This document shows, piece after piece, positions 1 through 10,114 of a DNA stretch of 64,000 nt. How positions within the stretch are numbered: position 1 is the stretch's first letter; each line of letters begins with the position of its first letter. The notes below the pieces were generated by a model, which saw only the letters and a list, made by a program, of their open reading frames with translations, was not told the origin of the DNA and did not search any database. Source of the DNA: Neopestalotiopsis rosae (lineage: Eukaryota > Ascomycota > Sordariomycetes > Amphisphaeriales > Sporocadaceae); contig JALGAS010000003.1 in assembly GCA_023078685.1 (NCBI GenBank), positions 4,526,001-4,590,000 on the forward strand. The letters run 5' to 3'. A program made the translations under genes and the position numbers.

Positions 1-1606
1 AGTGGATGGATGGTGGCGCGACTGAGGCGCAGGAGAGATCTCGCATCAAAGCGGCAGTCAAGAGCAATTTTCGGCATATCAGGACAAGGCAGAATGAGGC
101 CCGAAAAGTGCGGATTCAGCAATCCAGGGACACAGCCCCATCGCTGCAGACCCCTCCTCAGATCTGCACCCCAGTATTCAGCGACCATGAGTCCAACGAC
201 GTCTCGACACACGATACCGGCAGCCCGACACGTAGCCAATGGACTGCTCTTGAGCAGGCGGACGGCCCTGCTGATGCGAAGGGTTCGGGTGACTTGTCTG
301 CGCAGGAAGCTGGCCTCGTCATGTACTACCTAGATCATGTCTTTCCCTGGCAGTTTCCGTATTCTTCTTCACAGTTCCGATTGGGCCAGCGTGGATGGAT
401 CCTGTGGCTGCTGATGAGGAGGGGTCCATTCTATGATGCAGCCATGAGCTTAGCTGCTCTCCACCGCCGTGCGAAGAATCACAAAAACGACGACGACGAA
501 GAGTATTGGCAGAATCAGAGGATACTCAATCACCACTCGCGGGCATTGCAGCGTCTTTGCGACTTTTGTCAACGCGAAGGTGGTACAAAGTTGCTTGAGA
601 ACAAGACCAGTCTAATAGAGTTCCTTGCATGCGGATTGTTTTTGATCAGCTTCGAGGTTAGTTGAGCACACTCACTCATATATGTTTGATTGGTCCCTAA
701 TGAAGCACCCTGCTAGGTGGTGAAAGGCGGCCGGCATAGCTGGCAGCCTCACCTGGCTGGGATCACTTCCATCTTTAGCGGCAGAACCCCCGCTGAAATC
801 ATGAGCTTTGATGGCTCAGGTCAGGAAGACCAGGAGCTTCGCACTGGTCTAGAGTTCTTACTGGGCCATTTATTATGGTTCGACATCCTTGCATGCATTT
901 CGACAAACTCAGTCCCTCATTTGCCTCATCGTTCCTGGCTTGATGTTCAAGAGTTGCAGACAGCAGAGGTCATGGGATGCTGCAATTGGGTCCTGCTTTC
1001 AATCGGAAACCTAGCCGAACTCCAGTGCTGGAAACAAGACAAGATGCAGCGTGGAGCACTTAATGTTCGAGAACTGGTAGACAGAGCTCGCGAGATTGAA
1101 GCCTGTCTCGAACAAGGTCTTGACACCTTGGGCGAGACCACCGAGGTGCGCCATGACGTTTTCTTCTTTTCATTCTGCGTCTCAACGTTTCATTTGTGCT
1201 GACGTGTGAATAGGCAACTTTGGAATCCCAAGTCAACTGGGTCTCACTGGTTTTCACGCTCGCGGCCCTGGCGCTGCTCCATTCGATTGTGTCAGGGCCT
1301 CTACCAGCGCTGCCAGAAATTAAAGACACAGTCAGAAAGGGGGCTATTGCCCTTCAGAACGGTCCCAAGAACAGTTCCGCTAATTGCCTCATGTGGGCTA
1401 TCTGCGTACTTGGAAGTATGGCAGATGGGGAGACCCAATCCATATATGATGATGTGTTGACGAACGTGATCCGCTCCTCGGGTAGGCTAGGCAATAGCAC
1501 GGCGGTACTCGAGATTCTCAAAAAGTGTTGGAGTATGGGCGATACGAACCGTCTATATTGCAATCAAGTAATGGATGAGTTGGATATGCGTGTTCTCTTG
1601 ATCTAA
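1..1606 (+). CDS. Fungal-specific transcription factor, C-terminal region (5' partial)
   Basis: The reading frame is already open at base 3, so the gene probably starts outside the window; an ATG lies at 6. I infer three exons: up to 656, 717-1145 and 1214-1606. The introns (GTTAGT...CTAG and GTGCGC...ATAG, 60 and 68 bp) are both phase 0, and the first has a CTAAT branch site. The middle domain (block around WQFPYSSSQFRLGQRGW, then MRRGPFYDAAMSLAALHRR) is the pattern of the fungal-specific transcription factor domain family PF11951, which often follows a Zn2Cys6 cluster. No Zn2Cys6 cluster is visible, so it is either upstream of the window or absent, as in some family members. The stop is only 13 bp from the convergent amidase stop. 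Regulation of that neighbour is possible but is inference. Confidence 0.75.
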
Positions 1607-1619
1607 ACTGCTAGCCAGC

Positions 1620-3689
1620 TCAATCTATCAGTACCATGGATCCAGCTGCCCGCCCGTTTTTCGATTTCGAAACGAATACTACCATTGAATGGTCTTTGGG
1701 AACCTTTGCGATGGTCGGATACTTCTCAATCACTCTAAGTCGTGAGAGCTGAGCATTCCATTTCCAACATTTCCCATCTCTGGTGACGGGAGTCGGATAC
1801 TCTTCTCCGTTCACAAATACCCTGATGGAGTCAATTGCCACAGCCGGGTTCGTTGAGTACACCACACCTTCTACCAAGACTTCGCGGAGCTCGGATTCTG
1901 CTGTCTGCGACTTGTTCCACGTTGCAGAAGTTACCTCTAGCACGGGCTTGTCTTTGGCCACGATGGGCAAGTTATGATGCAAAGGTATCAAGTCCGAAGG
2001 CAGCGTTGGCGCCAACGGCGGAGCCGTTCGTTTTCGTGAGATGTTCTCATAGGCATATGCATACCGCAACAAATCATTGTCGGCATACGCCTTGGTCGCA
2101 AACGTGATGCCCACCAGCATTTGCTTGCTCGCCATCAAGCCCATGGGAACAGTGATGCAGGGCACGCCAAGATGCTTGAACGCGCGGCCGCCGTTGGAAT
2201 ACTTGACACCGTCTTGTAGAGCGTGTTTCATGGACTCAAAAGACTCATCTGCGTCAGCGTATGCGACGTCCCCATTGGTCGGAAAAGCTAGAAGATCAAG
2301 TCCTTGTCCATCCATCCACAGCTCTAGAGCCTCCTTTCGCATATCCTCTAGAGCTAAGAGCGCCTTGTCCATATCGAGGAAATTGTACATCGTCTTTCCT
2401 GTCCGATCTCTCACTGCTTCAATCATTTCGGAATATCTGACTTGATTCTGTACCTCGTAGAAACGAGAAGGGTCGTCCATGGGGGCAATGTGTGGGTGAA
2501 TATCATCAGGATTGGCGGCCGTCAGATTGGGATACTTGGGGCTTTGATTTTGTCGTAAAAAATCATCCCAGCCGGTGGCAATCATTTGACAGCGTTCGAT
2601 GCCGACCCAGGCCGATGTCATCCCGGGAACGTTGCAGCTTTGGCCAGGGAAGTCTTGTCGGGCGTACTGCTCCAGAAGAGGGAAATCCGTCTCAATCACC
2701 GTGGCGCCGAGTGATTCGAGGGCGGCCTTGGCCTCTTGCCAGAGTGCAAGGACATCTTCGTGTATCACATGAGATGGCTTTGCGTCAGGATGGCCCAGAA
2801 AGCATCGAGGCACTCCGATACGCTTCCCTGATAGCGCATTGCCGTCTTCCATGCTGCGGTAGTCTGAAGGACGGACACAGGATGATTTCGGGATCGAGAC
2901 GACTTTATTATTTCTCCAAAAGTCGATACCCCGTGCTACCTCAATATCGTCCGACACAATGACATTGAGTACGTCGAAAAGATCACGCATCGACCGCGTA
3001 TGAGGTACGATGACGTCGCAAGTCGGGTACAGCGGCCATTGACCACGATTAGGTATGACGCCTCGCGAAGGCGAGTACCCAACCAGCCCATTGTTGGAAG
3101 CAGGAGCTCGTCCCGAGGAGACTGTCTCGCCAGCCAGCCCGAAAGCGGCAAAACTCGCTGCCATCGAGGTACCGCAACCATTGGAGGAGCCGGACGCGCA
3201 TGCCGTAGTGGAATACGTCTTGTTGTAGGGGCTCTCTGCCCTGCCGTATAGTCCGCGCTGACTGCCCCCATCGGCCATGGCTGGCATATTGGTCTTCCCC
3301 AAAAGCACGGCGCCAGCATCTCGCAGAAATGCGACAACGGCTGCATCTTCCGAGGCGACCAAGTCCCGGAACGCTGGAGACCCAGCGGCTACAGTCATAT
3401 CCTTGACCATGAAGCTATCCTTGACGGTAAATGGGATGCCTTCCAAGGGTCTTGGTGGCTTTCCCGAGGCGCGGTAGTCATCGGACCTTTGCGCTTCTTC
3501 AAACACGTTTGGGTTGAGAACGCAGACAGAGTTGAGCATGGGGCCTTGGCAGTCGAATTTCCCAATGCGATGGAGATACAGCGACACCAGTTCCACGCTC
3601 GTGATGGATTTGGTTTCGAGAGCATATTGAAGCTCTCGAATGCTGGCTTCGACGAGGTTCAGATGTGTAGGGCACCCGGAAGTCGCCAT
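1620..3689 (-). CDS. Amidase signature family protein
   Basis: Single exon of 689 aa if translation starts at the ATG at 3689 (MATSGCPTH). The frame stays open to 3800, but that extension looks like leader, and alignments of this family usually begin close to the chosen Met. The protein hydrolyses or transfers an amide, using the Ser-cisSer-Lys machinery of the amidase signature family. The candidate Lys is in FTVKDSF (about residue 90). A Ser/Gly-rich loop (ASGSSNGCGTS, about 165-175) and a second serine block (GETVSSGRAPAS, about 187-198) follow. The variant serine block and the extended C-terminal half (a normal amidase is about 450-550 aa) suggest a fungal subgroup of unknown substrate. 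No signal peptide or membrane anchor is evident. It is convergent with the transcription factor and in tandem with the aldo-keto reductase. Confidence 0.85.
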   Translation of the reverse strand: MATSGCPTHLNLVEASIRELQYALETKSITSVELVSLYLHRIGKFDCQGPMLNSVCVLNPNVFEEAQRSDDYRASGKPPRPLEGIPFTVKDSFMVKDMTVAAGSPAFRDLVASEDAAVVAFLRDAGAVLLGKTNMPAMADGGSQRGLYGRAESPYNKTYSTTACASGSSNGCGTSMAASFAAFGLAGETVSSGRAPASNNGLVGYSPSRGVIPNRGQWPLYPTCDVIVPHTRSMRDLFDVLNVIVSDDIEVARGIDFWRNNKVVSIPKSSCVRPSDYRSMEDGNALSGKRIGVPRCFLGHPDAKPSHVIHEDVLALWQEAKAALESLGATVIETDFPLLEQYARQDFPGQSCNVPGMTSAWVGIERCQMIATGWDDFLRQNQSPKYPNLTAANPDDIHPHIAPMDDPSRFYEVQNQVRYSEMIEAVRDRTGKTMYNFLDMDKALLALEDMRKEALELWMDGQGLDLLAFPTNGDVAYADADESFESMKHALQDGVKYSNGGRAFKHLGVPCITVPMGLMASKQMLVGITFATKAYADNDLLRYAYAYENISRKRTAPPLAPTLPSDLIPLHHNLPIVAKDKPVLEVTSATWNKSQTAESELREVLVEGVVYSTNPAVAIDSIRVFVNGEEYPTPVTRDGKCWKWNAQLSRLRVIEKYPTIAKVPKDHSMVVFVSKSKNGRAAGSMVLID

Positions 3690-4207
3690 GTCTTTGAGAA
3701 GCCGTTCGTATATGAATTTGTCTGGAGAAAGAAATGTTGAAACGAAGTATATTTGAGTAGAAAAATAAAACGATGCGTGAACGTGAGAATCCAACAGCAC
3801 AACTTAACCTTGCGATGCATGTTCTTTTATGTTTTAAGTCCGATCCTTGACAGCCGTCCTCGAAGCTGGCCTATAGACGAGCGCGGGCCAATAGCGGGCT
3901 CGGATGTAGTATAGTGCCCTCGCCTCGAGCTTCCCTCCCAGAACTCGACTCTAGCGGCCCTGTGCGCTACCATATCATCCACACAATCAGTGGGGCTACT
4001 TGCGCCAAGCAACAAGTTCGAATAACTGTCAAGATATGGACGGGGAAGTCTCTGACTTTGTGATGTGGTAATAATAAACATCAATTGATATCGACCTTGA
4101 TAAAGCGCATGCCAATCTACTCCCTTATCCGCTGCTTGTTCGTTGTCTCCTTCCTCGTCCACGGTTCCGCTATCACAGGGAGCCACTTACTGCCAGTGTG
4201 AACAAAG
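3690..4207. other. Intergenic: amidase leader and 3' flank of the reductase
   Basis: About 500 bases upstream of the amidase start and downstream of the aldo-keto reductase stop. No supported gene is present. A 119-aa open frame on the minus strand (3827-4186) has no recognisable domain. Confidence 0.5.
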
Positions 4208-5414
4208 TTACATGGGAGACATGATCAACGCCTTGATGGCCTCCCAATTATCAAGTAGACTATCAGCTTTCAGCTCAGGCGTCCAAAGCGCATCGATCTG
4301 GGCTGCCGTCTGCGCACTAAGAGGGCCCTTGAGTATGCCCGCCACGTTGCTCTTCCACTGCTCAATAGTAGTGGCCCCGACAACCATGCCATCGTCGGGG
4401 GTGAGCGCAGAGTGGTAGGCCACCCAGCGGTAGGCCATTTCTGCGCCTGTTATCCCTTCGGCCTCGGCAATGGCGTGCCACTTGTCCAAAGCCTGCAGGA
4501 GCATCGGCTGGTTGTAGAGATGGTGGTGCACCTTGCCGAGAAAGCCCTCGCGGTCCCAGCGTCCCTGGAAGGAGTCGGGGTGGTTGCGGAATGCGTTTGT
4601 CGGCTTGGCGAGGAAGCCGCCGGCCATGGGGCTGTAGGCCACGAACATGATATTGTGCTTGCGCAGGACTGGGAGTAGTTCGTCTTCGACTATGCGGGCT
4701 ACCGGATTGTATCTGCCTTGGAAGACGGTGGGAAGGACAAAGTTGTTGGCCTTGCAGGTCTGCATGACTTGATCAATCTGCTCGGCGGTCTGATTGCTTA
4801 GGCCAAAGTGCTTGAACTTGCCCTCCTTGTACAGGGCATCGAATCCAGAGAGGGTTTCTTCGACGGGCACTCGTGCGTCTGGGGCATGTAGGAAAAGAAT
4901 TCCAAACTAGATGAGGATAGATAGCGTTAGTAGCCTGCTGCCCTTGAAAGGTACCAGTTCTTCTTTGGTTGGGAAAGTCTGGTGGCTACCAAGAAGAGAC
5001 AAATTCCCTCGGCTGCCTCGCAGTGGACGGCGAGTGAATTCATGGCAAAATTGAATTTAGCCAAGAGGGTAGAGGAGCGTCAAATCATTTATTTTATACA
5101 GTACTCACCTGCTTGATGCCAAGCTTGGTCAAGCTCTCATTGGCTTGCGCAATTACATTCTCCTTGGTCGAAAGCAAGGCGGAATGTCCGCCACCAGTGA
5201 GCTTGGTGTCAATAGAGAAGCCGTATTGCGTTCCCATCCCAAGATGGCCAAGCCACTCCTCGCTTTCACCATAGACCACGGCGCTGTCGATCCCGCAGAT
5301 AATGTCCTTGCTTTCCAAAAGAGGAGCCAACCAGGGTTTGATGTCCTCGGCAGAGTTGTAGCCCTGGTCCCTCATGAAGAGGCCGGCTCCGAAGTAGATC
5401 TTTGGTGCACTCAT
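4208..5414 (-). CDS. Aldo-keto reductase, AKR7-like (aflatoxin-aldehyde-reductase type)
   Basis: Two exons are inferred: 5414-5109 and 4906-4208, joined by a 202-bp phase-0 intron (GTGAGT...CTAG). They give 334 aa, the normal length for the family. The ATG at 5414 starts MSAPKIYFGAG. The catalytic tetrad is visible: Asp in CGIDSAVVYGES, Tyr five residues later, Lys in SIDTKL, and His in FLHAPD just after the splice junction. The last supports the chosen acceptor. LSNQTAEQIDQV, VFQGRYNP and FVAYSPMAGGFLAKP match the barrel strands of AKR7-type NADPH-dependent aldehyde reductases. The expected role is reduction of reactive aldehydes or ketones in the cytosol; the substrate is unknown. Confidence 0.88.
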
Positions 5415-6288
5415 GGTGATTGTTATTTGGTATTTGGCCGAGTTTTGGCAAAAGAAGCCTTGTGATGTCTGCGCGAAGAATTTAAAGAAGAATAAATGTT
5501 GAAAATATGGGTCGCTGGGATTCAAGTCAATTGAAGAACAGGCATTTTCGCGATCCCTGAGTTATTCTCATGTTGTTGGTGCCCGGATAGTCCGTATACG
5601 GTAAGTTTGCTTCCGCTGGGACATCACTCCACCACAATCCCATGCAATGCTCGAATGTGGCACAGTCTTGTTGGCAGTTGACTGCATATGAACGATGCCT
5701 AGCACAACGCTGAATTACGAAAGACTCGTGAGAAATATCAGACTGGGCCGGGCGTCGGGAACAAATGGCATGGACTACGGCGGTCGCACGGTTCGCACGA
5801 TTGCTACGCTCTTGACTACCAAAACCATGGAGCCCTACGAACTGGTGGCTCTCCTATAGCATTCTTGATAGCATTTGCTTGTTCTTGGCTAGACTCCTGC
5901 CCTCATTTGGAGTCTGGCAGTAGTCCCAGCTATATCTGATATAGCCTACACGTAAAGCAGCATAAGCTCACATGCTCGCACTATCTTGGAGAGGGGTGGC
6001 ATAAATCATCCTTTACCCATAATAAGGACCAGTATTCCATAAGAATTCAGAACACAACAGAGTAGAGTATATATTTAAAATCGCTTTATATTCATATAAA
6101 TCTCAGACCCAAAGATTGCCCACCACGCAAACTCGCAAACCGTTAATCGAACGCCTGCCAGACCGACCCGAATACCTCGCGGTCACGGAATGGTACGGAT
6201 ATTTAAAATGGTGAAAAGACAGGTTTTCTTTTTCTCTTCCCTCTCTCTAGAACCCGATCCCAAGATTTTCATTACCTCAATGATTTAT
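5415..6288. other. Intergenic: reductase promoter and CPS 3' flank
   Basis: About 870 bases between the aldo-keto reductase start and the carbamoyl-phosphate synthase stop. There is no coding signal. An AT-rich stretch near 6040-6110 probably belongs to the synthase 3' untranslated region. Confidence 0.5.
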
Positions 6289-9200
6289 TTACAATGCCTT
6301 GTTGCCAACAAAGTCGGACCAGCGGCGGACTTCGGAGGGGATACCCTCCTTGCGGGGCAGCTTCTCGCTCATGCACTGAGCAAAGAGCATGGCCGTCTGG
6401 GGCTCCATGAACAGCGGGACACCAAAGTCGACAGCATTTCGTCGCATGACGTAGTCGACATCAGTCACTGTCCTGGCCCTGGACATGGCCAGGTTGAACA
6501 CACCGCGGATGTTGTACTTCTCAAAGACCTCACGAAGGGCACGCTTGTCCTCCTTGGGGAATTCGATAACCTCGACATTGACCTTGTCCTTGGTGCTCGA
6601 CTCGAGGAACTCCTTGACGTGGTTGTCGGCGGCGAAGAACTTGTAGCCAAGGGGAGCAATGTAGTCGGCAACCTTGGTCAACCAGTCCTTGGAGATCTCT
6701 CCACCGAAGAGGATACCCTCGCCGGGCTCGGGAACGCGGAAGTTCATGGACGACTGCAGCGAAGTCCAGTAGGCCTCAACAAGATCCTTACCGAAGCAAG
6801 CCATCTCTCCAGTACTGGCCATCTCGACACCAAGGAAGGGGTCGGCACCAGCGAGACGGGTCCAGGAGAACTGAGGAACCTTGACAGCAAGGTAGTCGCG
6901 CTTCTTGGCCATGAGATCAACGGGCTCGGGGACGTCCTTGCCGACAAGAGCCTTGGTGGCAACATCGATGAAGTTGGTACCCAGGACCTTGCTGACGAAG
7001 GGGAAAGATCGGGAAGCACGCAGGTTGCACTCGATGACCTTCAGCTGAGGCTCGCCACCCTCGGGGTTCTCGGCCTTGATGATCTGCATGTTGAAAGGTC
7101 CAGTGATCTTCCAAGCCTTGGCAACCTTGCGAGCAATCTCCTTGAGACGCTCCATGGTACGCTCGTCCTGGTTGATGGGGGGCAGAACAAGGGTAGCATC
7201 ACCAGAGTGAACACCAGCCTGCTCAACGTGCTCACTGACAGCGTGAACGAGGAGTTCTCCGTTGGAGGCGACACCGTCAACATCGATTTCCTGGGCACCC
7301 TCGATGAACTTGGTGATGACGACCGGGTGGTCGGGGGAGACGTTGCTGGCAGCCTCAAGCTTCTCCTTGAGATCCTCCTGGCTGCGGATGACAGTCATGG
7401 CGGCACCGGAAAGGACGTAACTGGGGCGGACGAGCACAGGGTAGCTGACCTCCTGAGCAAACTTCTCAGCGTCGGCAACGGAAGTAAGCTCCTTCCAGGC
7501 AGGCTGGTCGACACCGATGCTGTCAAGAATCTCGGAGAACTTCTGACGGTCCTCGGCCTTGTCAATATCCTCAGGGTTGGTACCGAGGACGTTGGCACCA
7601 CCCTCTGCTTGAAGACGGAGGGCAATGTTCTGAGGAAGCTGACCACCAACGGAAACGACAACACCAGAGGCGCTCTCAAGCTCGTAAATATCCATGACAC
7701 GCTCGTAGCTGAGCTCCTCGAAGTACAGCTTGTCGGCGTAATCGAAGTCAGTGCTCATGGTTTCCCTAATTAGTACAGCATGTCAGTAAACTCTTCGTCT
7801 TGATCGAATATGGGTGCTAATGGCTACTTCAGCCGAGGCGGGTGCCTCCGACCAAATTGCATAAGCAACTCGGGTAATCTACTCACGGGTTGTACTGTGA
7901 AAATGTTAGCAAGGTCTGAATATTGGATGAGTGGCAAAAGAGTACATACGTTGATCATGACAGTCTTCTTGTTGAGGTTGCGAAGAGCCAAACTGGTCGA
8001 AACACCACACCAATCAAACTCGACAGAGCTACCAATTCTGTAAACACCGCTTCCCAGGACAAGAGTACCCTTGTCCTCAAAGGTGACATCGTGAGAGCTA
8101 GCGTTGTAAGTAGTGTAGAGGTAGTTGGTATCAGCAGGGAACTCGGCAGCCAGAGTGTCAATCTTCTTGACCCACGGGTGGATGCCCATGCTCTTACGGA
8201 GAGCGCGGACGTCGGTCTCCTTGCTCTTGACGGCGTTACCAATCTGCTTGTCGGAGAAACCGAGCTTCTTGGCCTTGAGGACCAAGTCACGCTTCAGGTT
8301 CTCCAGGCTACCAACAGCTTCCATCTCGCGGACGCACTTGACAAGGTTCTCGAGCTTGTACAGGAACCACTTGTCAATCTTGCTCAGCTCATGCACACGG
8401 TCAACTGTGTAACCCTCGTGGAGCATGGCCTGACCAACAGCCAACCATCGGCGGTCAGTGGGGTTGGCGAGGACATCGTCGAGGTCCTCGAACTTGTCAC
8501 CCTGGAAGCCGAGGAAGTTGGGGTCGACTTGTCGGATGGCCTTCTGGAAAGACTCCTCGAAAGTTCGGCCAATAGCCATGACCTCACCAACAGACTTCAT
8601 GGCACTGCCAATATCGCGCTTGACGTGCTGGAACTTGGCAAGATCCCATCGGGGCATCTTTGTAACAATGTAGTCGAGCGACGGCTCAAAGTTGGCAGTG
8701 GTGGTGCGGGTAACGGCGTTGGGAAGCTCGGGCAAAGTGTGGCCAAGACCAATCTTGGCAGCAGTGTAAGCCAGAGGGTAACCAGTAGCCTTGGAGGCCA
8801 GAGCGGAGGATCGAGAAAGACGGGCGTTGACCTCAATGACACGGTAGTCAAGGCCATCGGGCTGCAGAGCGTACTGAACGTTACACTCTCCGACGACTCC
8901 AAGGTGACGGACAATCTTGATAGCGGCGGATCGGAGCATGTGGTACTCCTCGTCGCTCAGAGTTTGACTGGGAGCAACAACGATAGAGTCACCAGTGTGG
9001 GTACCGAGAGGGTCAAAGTTCTCCATGTTGCAAACGGTGATACAGTTGTCGTTGGCATCACGGACAACCTCGTATTCGAGCTCCTTCCAGCCCTTGAGTG
9101 ACTTCTCAACCAGAATCTGGGGGGAGAGAGTAAGAGAGCGAGCAGCCATGTTGCGGAGCTCCTCACGGTTGTTGGCGAAACCAGAGCCGAGACCACCTAG

Positions 9201-10084
9201 AGCATAGGCAGCTCGGACAATGATGGGGTAGCCAACCTTGTCGGCAGCATCCAGAGCCTCATCGACAGTGTTGACAGCGATAGAGTGGGCAATAGGAATG
9301 TTAATCTCGTTCAGAGCCTTGGCGAAGAGATCTCTGTCTTCACTGAGCTCGAGAGTGTGAACACTGGTACCCAACACCTTGACGCCATATCGCTCAAACA
9401 AACCCATGCGCTGCATCTGCACACCCAGGTTCAGCGCAGTCTGTCCACCGAAGGACAGGAAAATTCCATCTGGACGTTCCCGCTCGATAACGTATGAGAC
9501 GTATTCGGGGGTGACGGGGAGGTAGTAGACCTCATCGGCGAGGACGTGGGCAGTCTGGATAGTAGCGATATTGGGGTTGATGAGCACCGAAGCGACACCA
9601 GCCTCCTTCAGGGCCTTGAGAGCTTGGGAACCTTTACAAAGAGTCAGGTTAACATTCAGGAACTCTCATGACTCGTAGTTGACCGCCAATTGGCGACAAT
9701 TGTTTACTTTGCACACAGGCGGATATATAGTCGAGGGGGCAACCAACCAGAATAGTCGAACTCTCCAGCTTGACCAATAGCCAGACCACCACTACCAATG
9801 ACAAGAACCTTCTTGACATCGACAATCTCCTTGGGCTTTATGACACCACTCTCAATGTATGCCTTTGGGTTGGGGGCCTCTTGGGCGACAGCACCGCATG
9901 CGGCCGAGGCTGTGAAATTCCTTCTCTGGTTCCATTGCGAAGCGCGAGTGGCAGAGACCAGCTTGGTGTAAGCAGGAGAAGGCGAGCTGGTCAGCTGTCG
10001 GCGAGGCAGCGCAGTCGGGAGACGACGACCATGGCGGAGGGCAGCAGCCGGAGCTCGCTGGGCAAACTTTGTGGAGAAAGCCAT
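6289..10084 (-). CDS. arg-3: Carbamoyl-phosphate synthase, arginine-specific, large chain (mitochondrial)
   Basis: Large subunit that makes carbamoyl phosphate from glutamine-derived ammonia, bicarbonate and 2 ATP for arginine synthesis. Four exons are inferred: 10084-9748, 9631-7950, 7894-7887 and 7765-6289, about 1167 aa (1177 if the in-frame ATG at 10114 is used). The N-terminus is rich in Arg, Ser and Ala with few acidic residues, as in a mitochondrial presequence. It is followed by the first ATP-grasp half ([32 protein letters not shown]), then the second half with YNPE and the C-terminal MGS-like domain. There is no glutaminase or aspartate transcarbamylase fusion, which separates it from the pyrimidine-specific enzyme. 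The third exon is 8 nt long; see the separate entry. Gene name is by orthology to Neurospora arg-3 / yeast CPA2. Confidence 0.95.
7887..7894 (-). other. 8-nt microexon of the CPS large-chain gene
   Basis: On the minus strand the eight bases TACAACCC lie between a CACAG acceptor and a GTGAGT donor. Exon 2 ends with ATC AAC (Ile-Asn) and exon 4 begins with G GAA ACC. Only inclusion of the eight bases restores the frame and gives I-N-Y-N-P-E-T, the invariant motif of CPS large chains. Skipping joins AAC to GGAAACC and shifts the frame. The flanking introns are 55 and 121 bp. Confidence 0.9.
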
Positions 10085-10114
10085 AGCAGCTACCTTGGAG
10101 GAGAGCTGTGACAA

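Noticed and set aside
6190..9101. Long plus-strand open frames (527 and 392 aa) at 6190-7773 and 7923-9101
   Set aside because: They are antisense shadows of the carbamoyl-phosphate synthase exons, caused by biased codon use, and have no family features.
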